Source of the DNA: Ga0077560 sp046330395
GTDB taxonomy: Bacteria; Actinomycetota; Thermoleophilia; Miltoncostaeales; Miltoncostaeaceae
DNA: 64,000 bases
Assembly (NCBI GenBank): GCA_046330395.1
Contig: JAXLSS010000006.1
Coordinates: 78,819-142,818 of the forward strand
Reading direction: 5' to 3'
Within the stretch, counting starts at the first letter, position 1. Every line of letters starts with the position of its first letter. Positions 17,306-25,924 of the stretch are shown one piece after another. The notes under the pieces were generated by a model, which was given only the letters and a program-made list of their open reading frames with translations, was not told the DNA's origin and ran no database searches. A program made the translations under genes and the position numbers.

Positions 17306-17776
17306 ATGAACAAGAAACTGCTGATGATCGTGGGACCGGTGCTGTTGCTGGTGATCGGCGGCGTGGTGGCATTCATGTTCCTCATGCCGAAGGCCCCCAA
17401 GCCCAACGTGAAGAAGCTGAAGGAGACCGCGGGGCCCACGTACCTGCTGCGCGACCCGTTCACCATGAACCTGGCCGACACCAGCTCGCCCCACTACGTC
17501 AAGACCACCATCGAGCTGGAGGCCTCCAAGTACTCCGCCAAGCTCGTGCCGCCGGACGCCGGCGACAAGACCCTGCCCATCGAGGGCCTCGGCAAGATCC
17601 GCGACATGATCATCTCCGAGCTGGGCAAGCGCACCTACGCGCAGCTCAGCACCGAGAAGGGCCGCCAGGAGCTGAAGGAGGCCATCAAGGCCGACATCAA
17701 CGCGGCCGGCGAGAAGGAGAAGGCGAAGGGCCTCATCGTGACGGACGTGTACTTCACCGACTTCGCGGTGCAGTAG
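17306..17776 (+). CDS. fliL: Flagellar basal-body-associated protein FliL
   Basis: FliL rings surround the stator and support torque. The 156-residue product has one N-terminal membrane helix (LLMIVGPVLLLVIGGVVAFM) and the periplasmic FliL domain with YLLRDPFTMNLADTSSPHYV, LGKIRDMIISELGKRTYAQL and IVTDVYFTDFAVQ. GGAAAGGA lies at 17285-17292. It is the last gene before a convergent gene and shared terminator. Confidence 0.92.
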   Translation: MNKKLLMIVGPVLLLVIGGVVAFMFLMPKAPKPNVKKLKETAGPTYLLRDPFTMNLADTSSPHYVKTTIELEASKYSAKLVPPDAGDKTLPIEGLGKIRDMIISELGKRTYAQLSTEKGRQELKEAIKADINAAGEKEKAKGLIVTDVYFTDFAVQ

Positions 17777-17784
17777 CGCACACC

Positions 17785-17825
17785 GGGGGCGTGGCGGCGG
17801 CCCGCGGGGCCCGCGTCACGCCCCC
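17785..17825. terminator. Bidirectional terminator between fliL and the RsbW-like gene
   Basis: Arms GGGGGCGTG at 17785-17793 and CACGCCCCC at 17817-17825 are perfect complements. The interior is itself GC-palindromic (CCCGCGGGG). The right arm lies in the last codons of the minus-strand gene. Confidence 0.65.
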
Positions 17826-18250
17826 AGCTGGGGCTCGTGTGAGAGCTCCACCCGCACGGCGGTGCAGCCGTGACCCGAGCGGACGTTCACCACGTCCGCC
17901 AGCAGCCGCACGATCCACATGCCGCGCCCGCGCTGGCCGTGCGGCGAGGGGCGGCGATCCGGCCACACGTTGGCGGTGTCCAGGGTGCCCGCGCCATCGC
18001 GCACCTCCAGCACCAGCCGCCCGTCGGCCCACGCCTCCACCTCCACCGGCGGGGCGCCGTGTTCCTGGGCGTTGGCCACCAGCTCGCCCAGCACCAGGTT
18101 GAGGTCCACGGCCCGCTCCTCGAAGCCCGAGGCCACGGCCATGCGGCGCATGTGATCGCGCAGCTCGCTCATCTCGCCGGGCTCACCCAGCAGCCGTCGG
18201 CGCAGGTGCGCTGCCTGGTGGGGCTGGGTGATGTCGTTGACGTCGCTCAC
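17816..18250 (-). CDS. RsbW/SpoIIAB-like ATP-binding regulator
   Basis: A 144-residue HATPase_c_2 domain protein of the anti-sigma/serine kinase type. The N-box is VLGELVANAQEHG, the ATP-lid aspartate is in LEVRDGAGTL, and the second glycine motif is GRGMWIVRLLADVVNV. Such proteins hold a sigma factor or phosphorylate an STAS partner; neither is encoded nearby. It stands alone and antiparallel between fliL and fliM, so regulation of the flagellar sigma factor or stator is a tempting inference without direct support. GTG 18250 fits the domain start; no Shine-Dalgarno is visible. Confidence 0.75.
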   Translation of the reverse strand: MSDVNDITQPHQAAHLRRRLLGEPGEMSELRDHMRRMAVASGFEERAVDLNLVLGELVANAQEHGAPPVEVEAWADGRLVLEVRDGAGTLDTANVWPDRRPSPHGQRGRGMWIVRLLADVVNVRSGHGCTAVRVELSHEPQLGA

Positions 18251-18347
18251 GGTGGGGAACGGTGGTTGCGTCGGCACGGGTGTGGTCGGGCGAATGAAAG
18301 CACGCCTGACGGGCGCGGTGCACCCGCCGCATGGCCAGGCCCACCAC

Positions 18348-18374
18348 TCAACTTCCCCGTGGCCTCGCCGATGG
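18348..18374 (+). promoter_or_regulatory. Candidate sigma-28 promoter for fliM-fliY
   Basis: TCAA at 18348-18351, exactly 15 bases, GCCGATGG at 18367-18374. The fliM GTG begins 6 bases later, so the mRNA would be essentially leaderless. Confidence 0.68.
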
Positions 18375-18380
18375 GTTGGT

Positions 18381-19378
18381 GTGTCGGAAGTCCTGTCACA
18401 GGCGGAAATCGACGCGCTGCTGTCCGCGATCTCGAGCGGCGACCTGGACACCACCACGCTCCAGGAGGAGCCGGTGGTCGCCCAGGTCAGGGCGTTCGAC
18501 TTCGAGCGCCCCTCCAAGTTCTCCAAGGACCAGCTGCGCACGCTGGAGATGCTGCACGAGACGTTCTGTCGCGTGGCGCAGAACCAGCTGTCGGCCCAGC
18601 TGCGCTCGCTGGTGGAGATCAGCGTGGTGGGCGCCGACCAGGTCAGCTACGGCGAGTTCGTGCGCTCCATGCCCTTCCCCACACTCATCTGCATCGTGTC
18701 GATGGCGCCCCTGGAGGGCAACGCCCTGATCGAGGTGAACCTGCCCTTGGCGCTGTCCATCATCGACCGCCTGGTGGGCGGACCCGGCGTGTACCGGGGA
18801 CGCACCCGTGAGCTCACCGACATCGAGCTGGCGCTCACGCGCGGCCTCATGGAGGTGGTGCTCTCGGCATTCACCGAGGCGTGGGCCACCGTGACGCCCG
18901 CGGAGTTCCAGCTGGAGGCCACCGAGATGAACCCGGCGTTCGCCCAGGTGGCGGCCCCCGGGGACGTGGCCGTGCTGATCAGCTTCGAGGTGCGCGTGGG
19001 CACCGTCAGCAGGATGCTGCACCTGTGCGTGCCGCACATCGTGCTGGAGCCCATGCTGGGCGGCCTGTCGGCGCAGAGCTACTACTCCACCAAGCGCGGT
19101 GACGGCTCACCCGAGCTGCGCGAGGCCATCGCCCAGGAACTGGGCGCGGTGGGCGTGCCGGTGAGCGTGCTGCTGGGACAGGTGAAGCTGCAGGTGGCCG
19201 ACCTGCTGGCGCTGGCCCCGGGGGACGTGATCCCCTTGACGCCGCCCCGGGCGGCGACGTGTTCGTGCGCGTGGGTGACCGCGGCGCCTTCATGGCGCAG
19301 GCGGGCCGGCGCGGCAAGCGGCTGGCGGTGCAGATCACCCGCCAGGTGGAGGACATCTTCGACGGGGTGGCACTGTGA
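18381..19378 (+). CDS. fliM: Flagellar motor switch protein FliM (one frame break)
   Basis: C-ring protein that receives CheY-P. The N-terminal CheY-binding peptide VLSQAEIDALLSA is present, then the CheC-like middle domain (FERPSKFSKDQLRTLEMLHE, SMPFPTLICIVSMAPLEGNA, IDRLVGGPG) and the C-terminal SpoA domain. The frame breaks near 19238, in CCTTGACGCC, where one G seems missing. Restoring it gives GDVFVRVGDRGAFMAQAGRR and KRLAVQITRQVEDIF, ending at TGA 19376-19378, which overlaps the fliY start. GTG 18381 begins VSEVLSQ. Confidence 0.88.
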
Positions 19379-20801
19379 GCGGCGACAGCCTGTCCCAGGA
19401 GCAGATCGACGCACTGCTCTCCGGCGCATCCCCCGATGAGCTGCCCGAGGCCCCCGACCCCGTGGCCGAGGCCGTGGCGCGGGCCGAGGCCGCCGCCACC
19501 GCGGCGCCCGCCGAGGACGTGGAGGCCGACGCCGAAACCGGCGCCGAGGCGGCTGCCGACGGCGAGGCGGCCGAGGGTGACGTGGATGCCGACGCCGACG
19601 CCGGTGGCGGGGACGCCGAGGCGGGCGGGCGAGGGGGAGGGCCCGGCGGCGCCGCCGGGTCGCACACCGCCACCGCCAAGGGCGAGCTGACCGACCTGTT
19701 CGAGGACCTGCTCACCCCCGAGGAGCGCGACACCCTCGGTGAGATCGGCAACATCTCCATGGCCAGCGCGGCCACCACGCTGAGCACGCTGCTGAACAAC
19801 CAGGTGCTCATCACCACGCCCACGGTGATCACCACCACCGAGGCGCACGTGGTGGACAGCTACGACCGCCCGCGGCGCTGGTGCGCATCGGCTACACCGA
19901 GGGCCTGCACGGCACCAACGTGTTCATCATCAGTACCCACGACGCGTCGATCGTGGCCGACCTGATGATGAGCGGCGCCGGAACCCCCTCGGAGACCATC
20001 GACGCCATCGCCTCCAGTGCCGTGGGCGAGGCCATGAACCAGATGATGGGGGCCGCGGCCACCGGCATGGCCAACATGTTCGGCCGTCGCGTGGACATCA
20101 GCGCCCCGATGTGCAGGTGCTGGACCTCAGCGACCACACCTCCACCATCGGCCTGGTCAACACCGACGACCCCATGGTGTGCGCGCGGTTCGACCTGCAG
20201 GTGGGCGACCTCCTGTCCACCACGCTGATGCAGCTGATGCCGCTGGAGTTCGCCAAGGAGGTGGTGGCCGCGCTGCTGCCGCCGCGACCGAGCCGGCCCC
20301 GGAGGCCGATGCGGACGCCGAGGACGACACGGAGGCCCAGTACGCCGCGTCCGCCGCACCGGCCGGCGCCTCCGCGGGCCGAGGTCCCCGAAGCCGGCGC
20401 GCAGGCCGCCGCACCGCCACCGCAGGCCTATCCAGCGAGGCACCGCCGGTCAGAGCTCCATCCAGCAGCGCCCCGACGTGGTGGCGCAACCCGCCGCGTT
20501 CCCCACGCTGGGGGACGGTCCCGCCTCGAGCGTGCCGGGTGACATCGGCCTGCTCATGGACGTGCCGCTGCAGGTCAGCGTGGAGCTGGGGCGCACCGAA
20601 CTGCGCATCCGCAACGTGCTGGAGCTGGTGCCGGGATCCATCATCGAGCTCGACCGGCTGGCGGGGGAACCCGTGGACGTGCTGGTCAACGGCAAGCACC
20701 TGGCGCGCGGGGAGGTGGTGGTGATCGACGAGGAATTCGGGATCAGGATCACCGATATCGCCAGCCAGGCGAATCGTCTGCGGGGAATTGCGGACGGCTG
20801 A
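19375..20801 (+). CDS. fliY: FliY/FliN-type motor switch phosphatase (at least five frame breaks)
   Basis: The product begins with a second CheY-binding peptide (LSQEQIDALLSGA) and an acidic alanine-rich linker. It then has a CheC-like phosphatase domain with two helices carrying ExxxN motifs (TLGEIGNISMASAATTL; SSAVGEAMNQMMGAAATGMA) and an N-terminal-type SpoA domain at the end (DVPLQVSVELGRTELRIRNV). This is the FliY layout of Bacillus and Thermotoga, in which the protein both builds the C-ring and dephosphorylates CheY. Frames change near 19870, 20106, 20284 and twice more between 20370 and 20480. The first three are each explained by one missing base, and the protein reads through sensibly. 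GTG start coupled to fliM. Confidence 0.85.
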
Positions 20802-20833
20802 CAGGGAACCGGCGCGGGGGAGCGGGCGTTTGC

Positions 20834-20860
20834 TCAATCCTCGGCGGCAGATGCCGATAC
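20834..20860 (+). promoter_or_regulatory. Candidate sigma-28 promoter for cheY and downstream export genes
   Basis: TCAA at 20834-20837, exactly 15 bases, GCCGATAC at 20853-20860, 41 bases before the cheY ATG. Among the best matches to the FliA/WhiG pattern in the window. Confidence 0.68.
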
Positions 20861-20901
20861 AGGCCACCGGAACCACATCGCTTCACGACGACGAGGTCGA
20901 C

Positions 20902-21262
20902 ATGCCCTCAGTGCTCATCGCTGACGACGCCGCGTTCATGCGGATGATGATCAAGAACATCCTCACCGAGGCGGGCTATGAGGTCGCCGGTGAGGCTGAG
21001 AACGGCGCCGTTGCCGTGGCCAAGTACAAGGAACTGAAGCCGGACCTCACCACCATGGACATCACCATGCCGGAGATGGACGGCCTGCAGGCGCTGAAGG
21101 AGATCCGCTCGGCCGACCCCGCCGCGCGGGTGGTGATGTGCTCCGCCATGGGCCAGCAGTCCATGGTGATCGAGAGCATCCAGGCCGAGCGCGAAGGACT
21201 TCATCGTGAAGCCCTTCCAGCCCGACCGCGTGCTCGAGGCCATCCAGAAGGCCCTGGGCTAG
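20902..21262 (+). CDS. cheY: Chemotaxis response regulator CheY (one frame break)
   Basis: A single receiver domain of about 120 residues. Acid pocket LIADDAAFMR, phosphorylated aspartate in LTTMDITMPEMDGLQAL, threonine/serine site MCSAMGQQSM, and lysine in KDFIVKPFQPDRVLEAI. The last segment lies in another frame: GCCGAGCGCGAAG near 21187 appears to hold one extra base, after which the gene ends at TAG 21260-21262. Closely resembles Bacillus and Thermotoga CheY. Position directly after fliY is common in Gram-positive che/fla clusters. Confidence 0.9.
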
Positions 21263-21361
21263 CCCCACCGCCTGACCTGTCCGGGCCCCCGCGGCCCGGA
21301 CACTCACGCCGTTGCCGACGCAACCCCGGCACGGCACGGATGCCCCAACCTGTGGCGCAGG

Positions 21362-21925
21362 ATGCGCCGTCGCCCGCCTCACCGCGCTGGCGTTGCTGCT
21401 GGGCACCCTGATGCCCGCGGCGGCCCTCACGGCGGCCGCCAAGAAGACCGTCACCACCCCGAACGGCAGGCGCTGCCACCGGCGTCCGGCAACCACGTGG
21501 GCGTCTCCGATGGCCTGGCCGTAGCTCCATGACCCGCCTGTTCATCGGGCTGGTCGTGGTGGTGGGCATCATCGTGGTGGTGTGGCTGCTGCTGCGGAAG
21601 CTGCAGCGCAGCACCATGCCCGGCTTCGGCGCCGACGCCGCCGACCTGGTGAACGTGGTGTCCAGCACCACGCTGGGCCCCGGCCGCTTCCTGCACCTTG
21701 TGCGCGTGGGCGAGAGCTGGTGCTGGTGGGGGCGACCGAGCATTCGGTGGCACCGGTGCTGCACATCGGGGCCGAGGTGGCCGCCGGCGTGCTGGCCGAC
21801 GCACCGCGGCTGACGCCGGCCCCGGCGACGACCGGGGCGGGGGACCGCCCCGCGCCGCCCGACGCCCGCCCACCCCGGCCGCCTCAATCGTCGAGCGGCT
21901 GCGCCAGCTCACCACCAGGCGCTGA
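21362..21925 (+). CDS. fliO: Flagellar biosynthesis protein FliO (several frame breaks)
   Basis: FliO assists assembly of the FliP ring. The recognisable core is a membrane helix LFIGLVVVVGIIVVVWLLLR followed by NVVSSTTLGPGRFLHLVRVG and, after a break near 21712, ELVLVGATEHSVAPVLHIG, then a C-terminus LRQLTTRR after another break near 21860. Upstream, VARLTALALLLGTLMPAAAL looks like a signal peptide and probably belongs to the same protein, with breaks near 21370, 21466 and 21525. The ATG at 21362 is the proposed start; a shorter protein from ATG 21529 is the conservative alternative. It precedes fliP as usual. Confidence 0.7.
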
Positions 21926-21949
21926 GCCGATGGCCGGAACGACATCACG

Positions 21950-22798
21950 GTGGGCCCGCTCCTGGGGGCGGCGCCGGCCGACCTGCGCACGCGCCTGGTG
22001 GCGGCCCTGCCGCGCGAACCGCGCCGCCGTTCCCTGCGCTGGCTGCTGCGCGGGTTCGTGCTGGCCCCGTTCGTGCTGGCGCTGCTGTGCGCCGTCTGGC
22101 CGGCGGTGAGCATGGCCGCGCCCAACGGCATCAGCATCAACCTGGGCACCAAGGGCACGGGGGCCTCCGGCACCCTGCAGATCATCGCCCTGATGACGGT
22201 GCTGAGCCTGGCGCCGTCGGTGGTCATCATGATGACCTCCTTCACGCGCACCATCATCGTGCTGAGCTTCGTGCGCAACGCCCTGGGCACCCAGCAGATC
22301 CCGCCGAACCAGGTGATGGTGGGCGTGGCCCTGTTCCTCACCATGTTCGTGATGACGCCCACCTTCGGGCGCATCAACGACCAGGCCGTCCAGCCGCTCA
22401 TCAACAACCGCATCAACGAGCAGACGGCCCTGAGGCGCGCCGAGGCGCCCCTGCGCGACTTCATGTTCAACCAGATGTCCAGCGACTCCAGCGAGATCGC
22501 CATGTTCATGGACATGGCCAAGGAGCCGAAGGCCACCACGCGCGCCGACGTGCCCACCCGCGTGCTCATCCCGGCCTTCGTGCTGAGCGAGCTCAAGAAG
22601 TCGTTCGAGATCGGCTTCCTGGTGTTCATCCCGTTCCTCATCATCGACATCGTGGTGGCGTCCACGGTGATGAGCATGGGCATGGTGATGCTGCCACCAA
22701 CGGTGATCTCGCTGCCGTTCAAGATCCTGCTGTTCGTGCTGGTGGACGGCTGGACCCTGGTGGCCGAGTCGCTGGTGCGCGGGTTCAACGCGGGGTAG
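21950..22798 (+). CDS. fliP: Flagellar export gate protein FliP
   Basis: Core of the export gate, 282 residues. After a cleavable-type signal (WLLRGFVLAPFVLALLCAVW, ending VSMAAP) come the FliP motifs SLAPSVVIMMTSFTRTIIVL, FVRNALGTQQIPPNQVMVG, PAFVLSELKKSFEIGFLVF and MGMVMLPPTVISLPFKILLF. The GTG at 21950 is the first in-frame start. An ATG at 21930 would fit better if one base is missing between, plausible in this error-rich stretch. The conserved domain itself is unbroken. Confidence 0.95.
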   Translation: MGPLLGAAPADLRTRLVAALPREPRRRSLRWLLRGFVLAPFVLALLCAVWPAVSMAAPNGISINLGTKGTGASGTLQIIALMTVLSLAPSVVIMMTSFTRTIIVLSFVRNALGTQQIPPNQVMVGVALFLTMFVMTPTFGRINDQAVQPLINNRINEQTALRRAEAPLRDFMFNQMSSDSSEIAMFMDMAKEPKATTRADVPTRVLIPAFVLSELKKSFEIGFLVFIPFLIIDIVVASTVMSMGMVMLPPTVISLPFKILLFVLVDGWTLVAESLVRGFNAG

Positions 22799-22802
22799 CG
22801 GC

Positions 22803-23090
22803 GTGGACCAGTCCCAGATCATCAGCATCGGCGGCCGGGCCATGTTCGTGGCCATGGAGCTGTCGCTGCCCGTGCTGCTGGCCAGTCTGGTGGTGGGCCT
22901 GCTGGTGTCGGTGTTCCAGGCGGTCACCCAGCTGCAGGAACCCACCCTCACCTTCATCCCCAAGATCCTGGCCGTGGTGGTGGTGATGGTGGTGGCGGGC
23001 CCGTGGATGGTGAACACCATGATCGACTACACCCGCGAGCTGTTCGCCCTGATGAGCGCCGTGGGGAGCAGTTCCGGCAGCGGGCCGTGA
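22803..23090 (+). CDS. fliQ: Flagellar export gate protein FliQ
   Basis: A 95-residue protein with two membrane helices (AMELSLPVLLASLVVGLLVS and ILAVVVVMVVAGPWMVNTMI) and the family motif FQAVTQLQEPTLTFIPKI between them. GTG 22803 start, four bases after fliP. The stop overlaps the fliR GTG. Confidence 0.95.
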   Translation: MDQSQIISIGGRAMFVAMELSLPVLLASLVVGLLVSVFQAVTQLQEPTLTFIPKILAVVVVMVVAGPWMVNTMIDYTRELFALMSAVGSSSGSGP

Positions 23091-23855
23091 TCGAGCTCAT
23101 CCGCACCTTCCAGGCCAACGTGCTGCTGTTCGGCCTGCTGCTGATCCGGGTGTCGGCCATGTTCACCCTGGCGCCCATCTTCAACTCGCGCGTGGTGCCG
23201 GCCAAGATCCGCGCGGCCGCCGCGGTGATGCTGTCCATGGCCACGCTGCCGATGCTGGCCGACGGCACGCTGCGCATGCCCGACAGCATGCTGGCCTACG
23301 CCATCCTGGGCGCCAAAGAGGTGATCATCGGCGCCCTCATCGGCCTCATCGCGCAGCTGCTGTTCGCGTCGGTGCAGCTGGCCGGGTCGCTCATCGACAC
23401 GGGCGCTGGCTTCAGCATCGGCCAGTCGCTGGACCCCACGTCCAACCTCAACCTCAGCACCATGGGGCAGGCCTACAACCTGTTCGCCCGGCGCGTTCGC
23501 TGGCGCACCTGGGCGGGCACCTGGTGCTCATCCGGCCGCTGGTGGCCCGGCCTCGTTCCGGCTGGTGCCGCCCACCCGCGTGCCCGGCAATCCTGGCGGT
23601 CACGCAGAAGGTCATGGCCAGCGCCAGCATGTTCGTGATCGGACTCCAATTGCGCTTCGCTGCTGGCGGCGCTGCTCTCGCTCGATGTGGCCCTCGGAAT
23701 CATGTCGCGCGCCGCACCGCAGATGAACGTGTTCATCGTGGGTCTCCACTTCAAATCCGGGGTGGCTCTGCTGGGGCGCGCTGCTGCTGTCGTCGTTCGT
23801 GACCCTGCTGAACGGGTTGACCGACCAGATGTTCCAGAACCACCATCAATCCTGA
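23087..23855 (+). CDS. fliR: Flagellar export gate protein FliR (several frame breaks)
   Basis: The first 130 residues read without interruption: an N-terminal helix FQANVLLFGLLLIRVSAMFT, APIFNSRVVPAKIRAAAAVM, then KEVIIGALIGLIAQLLFASV and DTGAGFSIGQSLDPTSNLN, all FliR landmarks. From about 23485 the frame changes repeatedly, but pieces of the conserved remainder are visible: MASASMFVIGLQL, LLAALLSLDVALGIMSRA, APQMNVFIVGLHFKSGV and LLSSFVTLLNGLTDQMF, ending at TGA 23853-23855. FlhB is encoded 11 kb away rather than next to it. Confidence 0.85.
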
Positions 23856-23874
23856 AGGCCGCGGGAGGCGGGTG

Positions 23875-25086
23875 ATGACCGCGAGCCTCGCGTGCTGATC
23901 TGTGACGACTCACCATTGATGCGCAAGGTCCTCACGGACCTGCTCACCGACGGTAGCCTGGACGTGGTGGGGGAGGCCAAGGACAGCGCCGAGCTGCTGG
24001 CGGCGGTGGCCGCCCACCGGCCCGACGTGGTCACCCTGGACGTGGAGATGCCGCGCAAGAACGGCCTCCAGGCCCTGGAGGAGCTCATGGACAAGCACCC
24101 CATGCCGGTGATCATGTGCTCCACCCTCACCGGGCAGGGCGCGCGTGAGTCGGTGAAGGCCCTGTCCCTGGGTGCCGTGGACGTGGTGCAGAAGCCCGCC
24201 CTGCGGCTCACCCCCTCGGCGTGGGGCAGCACCCGCGACGAGCTGGTGGCCAAGGTGCGCGGCGCGGCCCCGGGCACGCGTGCGCGCGCCATCGGCCACC
24301 CCGACCCCGGCAGCCACGATGGGGCCGCATGGGGCCGCGGCCACATACTCGACACCCCCGCGCGCCCGGCGGCCCCGGGTGCCATGGCCGCCCGGCCCGG
24401 TGCGGTCGCCGCGCCGCCCGGCCGTCCCGCCGGCGTGGGCGCCCCGCCATCTCATCGCCACCCTCCACCGGCGGGCCCCGGGCCCTGCACGAGGTGGTGC
24501 CGCGTCTGCCCAAGCCCCGCTGGGCGCGGGCGTGCTCATCGTGCAGCACATGCCCGTGGGCTTCACCAAGGCGCTGTCCGAGCGGCTCGACCGCGAGTCG
24601 GCCCTCACGGTGCGCGAGGCCACCACCGTGGACACCATCGACCCGCGGGTGGCCCTGTGGCGCCGGCGGGTGCCCACCTGGAGGTCAGCGCCATCGGACA
24701 GACCCGTCTGTCTGATGCCCCGGCAGTGGGCAACCTCAAGCCCCGCGCGGACATCACCATCTCCAGCGCGGCCCGGGTGTACGGCAACCGGGTGCTGCTG
24801 GTGGTGCTCACCGGCATGGGCAACGACGGCGAGCTGGGCGCGCGCGACCTGCGCAAGGCCGGCGGGCGCATCCTCACCGAGGACGAGCGCACCTGCGTGA
24901 TCTACGGCATGCCGCGGGCCATCGACGTGGCCGGGCTGTCCAACCGCTCGGTGCCGCTGGATGCCATGCCCGCTGGCCATCGACAAGAACCATCGCGGCC
25001 TGGGGCAGGGGCCGCTAGCCCATCCGGGTGGTCCGTCGTGCCCCGCGGCCTCACTCCAGCCGCGGGATCCGACATATCAGGCATGA
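23875..25086 (+). CDS. cheB: Protein-glutamate methylesterase CheB (several frame breaks)
   Basis: CheB demethylates and deamidates chemoreceptors. A receiver domain (CDDSPLMRKVLTDLL, VTLDVEMPRKNGLQALEEL, KPALRLT) is joined by a proline/alanine linker to the methylesterase domain. Its triad is visible in different frames: serine in STGGPRALHEVV, histidine in LIVQHMPVGFTKALSERLD, aspartate in LTGMGNDGELGARDLRKAGG. The ATG 23875 with GGGAGGCGGG upstream is the likely start. One base seems lost near 23891, with further breaks near 24455, 24510, 24665 and 24970. The restored end, TGA 25084-25086, overlaps the cheR ATG. Confidence 0.85.
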
Positions 25087-25900
25087 GCACCCAACGATCA
25101 TCCGCGCGCGCCGACGAGGCCGCCCTCAAGCCCGACTACGTCGGTTCTGCGACGGCATCCGGTCCTCACCGGGATCGACCTATGGCAGTACCGCCCGCGC
25201 GAATGGAGCGCCGCCTGCGCTCCACGCCGAGCGCAACAGGTGCCACGACCTGGACGCGTACCTGAAGGTGCTGCGCACCGACGCCGCGGCCATGGACAGC
25301 TTCCTCGACCGCATGACCATCGACGTGTCCGAGCTGTTCCGCAACCCGGAGCGCTTCGAAGCTGGAGAAGCGCATCATCCCCGCGCTGCTGGCCGCCCAC
25401 CCCGCGGCTCAAGGTGGCCAGGCGCCGGGTGCTCGTACGGCGCCGAGGTGTACTCGCTGGCCATCTGATGCGTGAGCTGGCGCCCAACCAGCGCCACGAG
25501 CTGTTCGCGTTCGACATCGACGAGCGCGTGCTGGCCGCAGGCCCGCGAGGGCGCGTTCGGCGCCACCGACATGCGCAACGTCACCCCGGCCCGGCGTCAG
25601 CGCTGGTTCACCGAGGAGAAGGTGGACGGCGTGATCCGCTGGAAGGCCAGCAGGAGCTGCGCTCCATGATCACCTTCAAGCGGTTCGACCTGCTGAAGGA
25701 CCCCGCCCAAGGGCATGCACCTCATCGCCTGCCGCAACGTGGTGATCTACTTCAACGATGACGCCAAGGACCTGCTGTACGGCAAGTTCTTCGACGCCCT
25801 GGTGGGGGCGTGCTGTTCGTGGGTGCCACCGAGCGCATCAACAAGCGCCGACTCCATGGGCTGGGTGAAGGCGGGCACCTTCTTCTACGGGCACCCGTGA
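25083..25900 (+). CDS. cheR: Chemotaxis protein methyltransferase CheR (many frame breaks)
   Basis: SAM-dependent methylase of chemoreceptor glutamates. Pieces in successive frames give the full protein: RFCDGIR near the N-terminus, DLDAYLKVLRTDAAAMDSFL, RMTIDVSELFRNPERFE, the SAM-binding loop GCSYGAEVYSLAI, LFAFDIDERVL, GATDMRNVTPARRQRWF, ITFKRFDLLKDP, HLIACRNVVIYFNDDAKDLL and VGATERIN, ending GTFFYGHP. About eight single-base gains and losses are needed in 0.8 kb, so this is the worst stretch in the window. Every CheR motif survives, which argues against real decay. Confidence 0.85.
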
Positions 25901-25924
25901 CCGGGTCACGCCCGGGGCGCCCGG

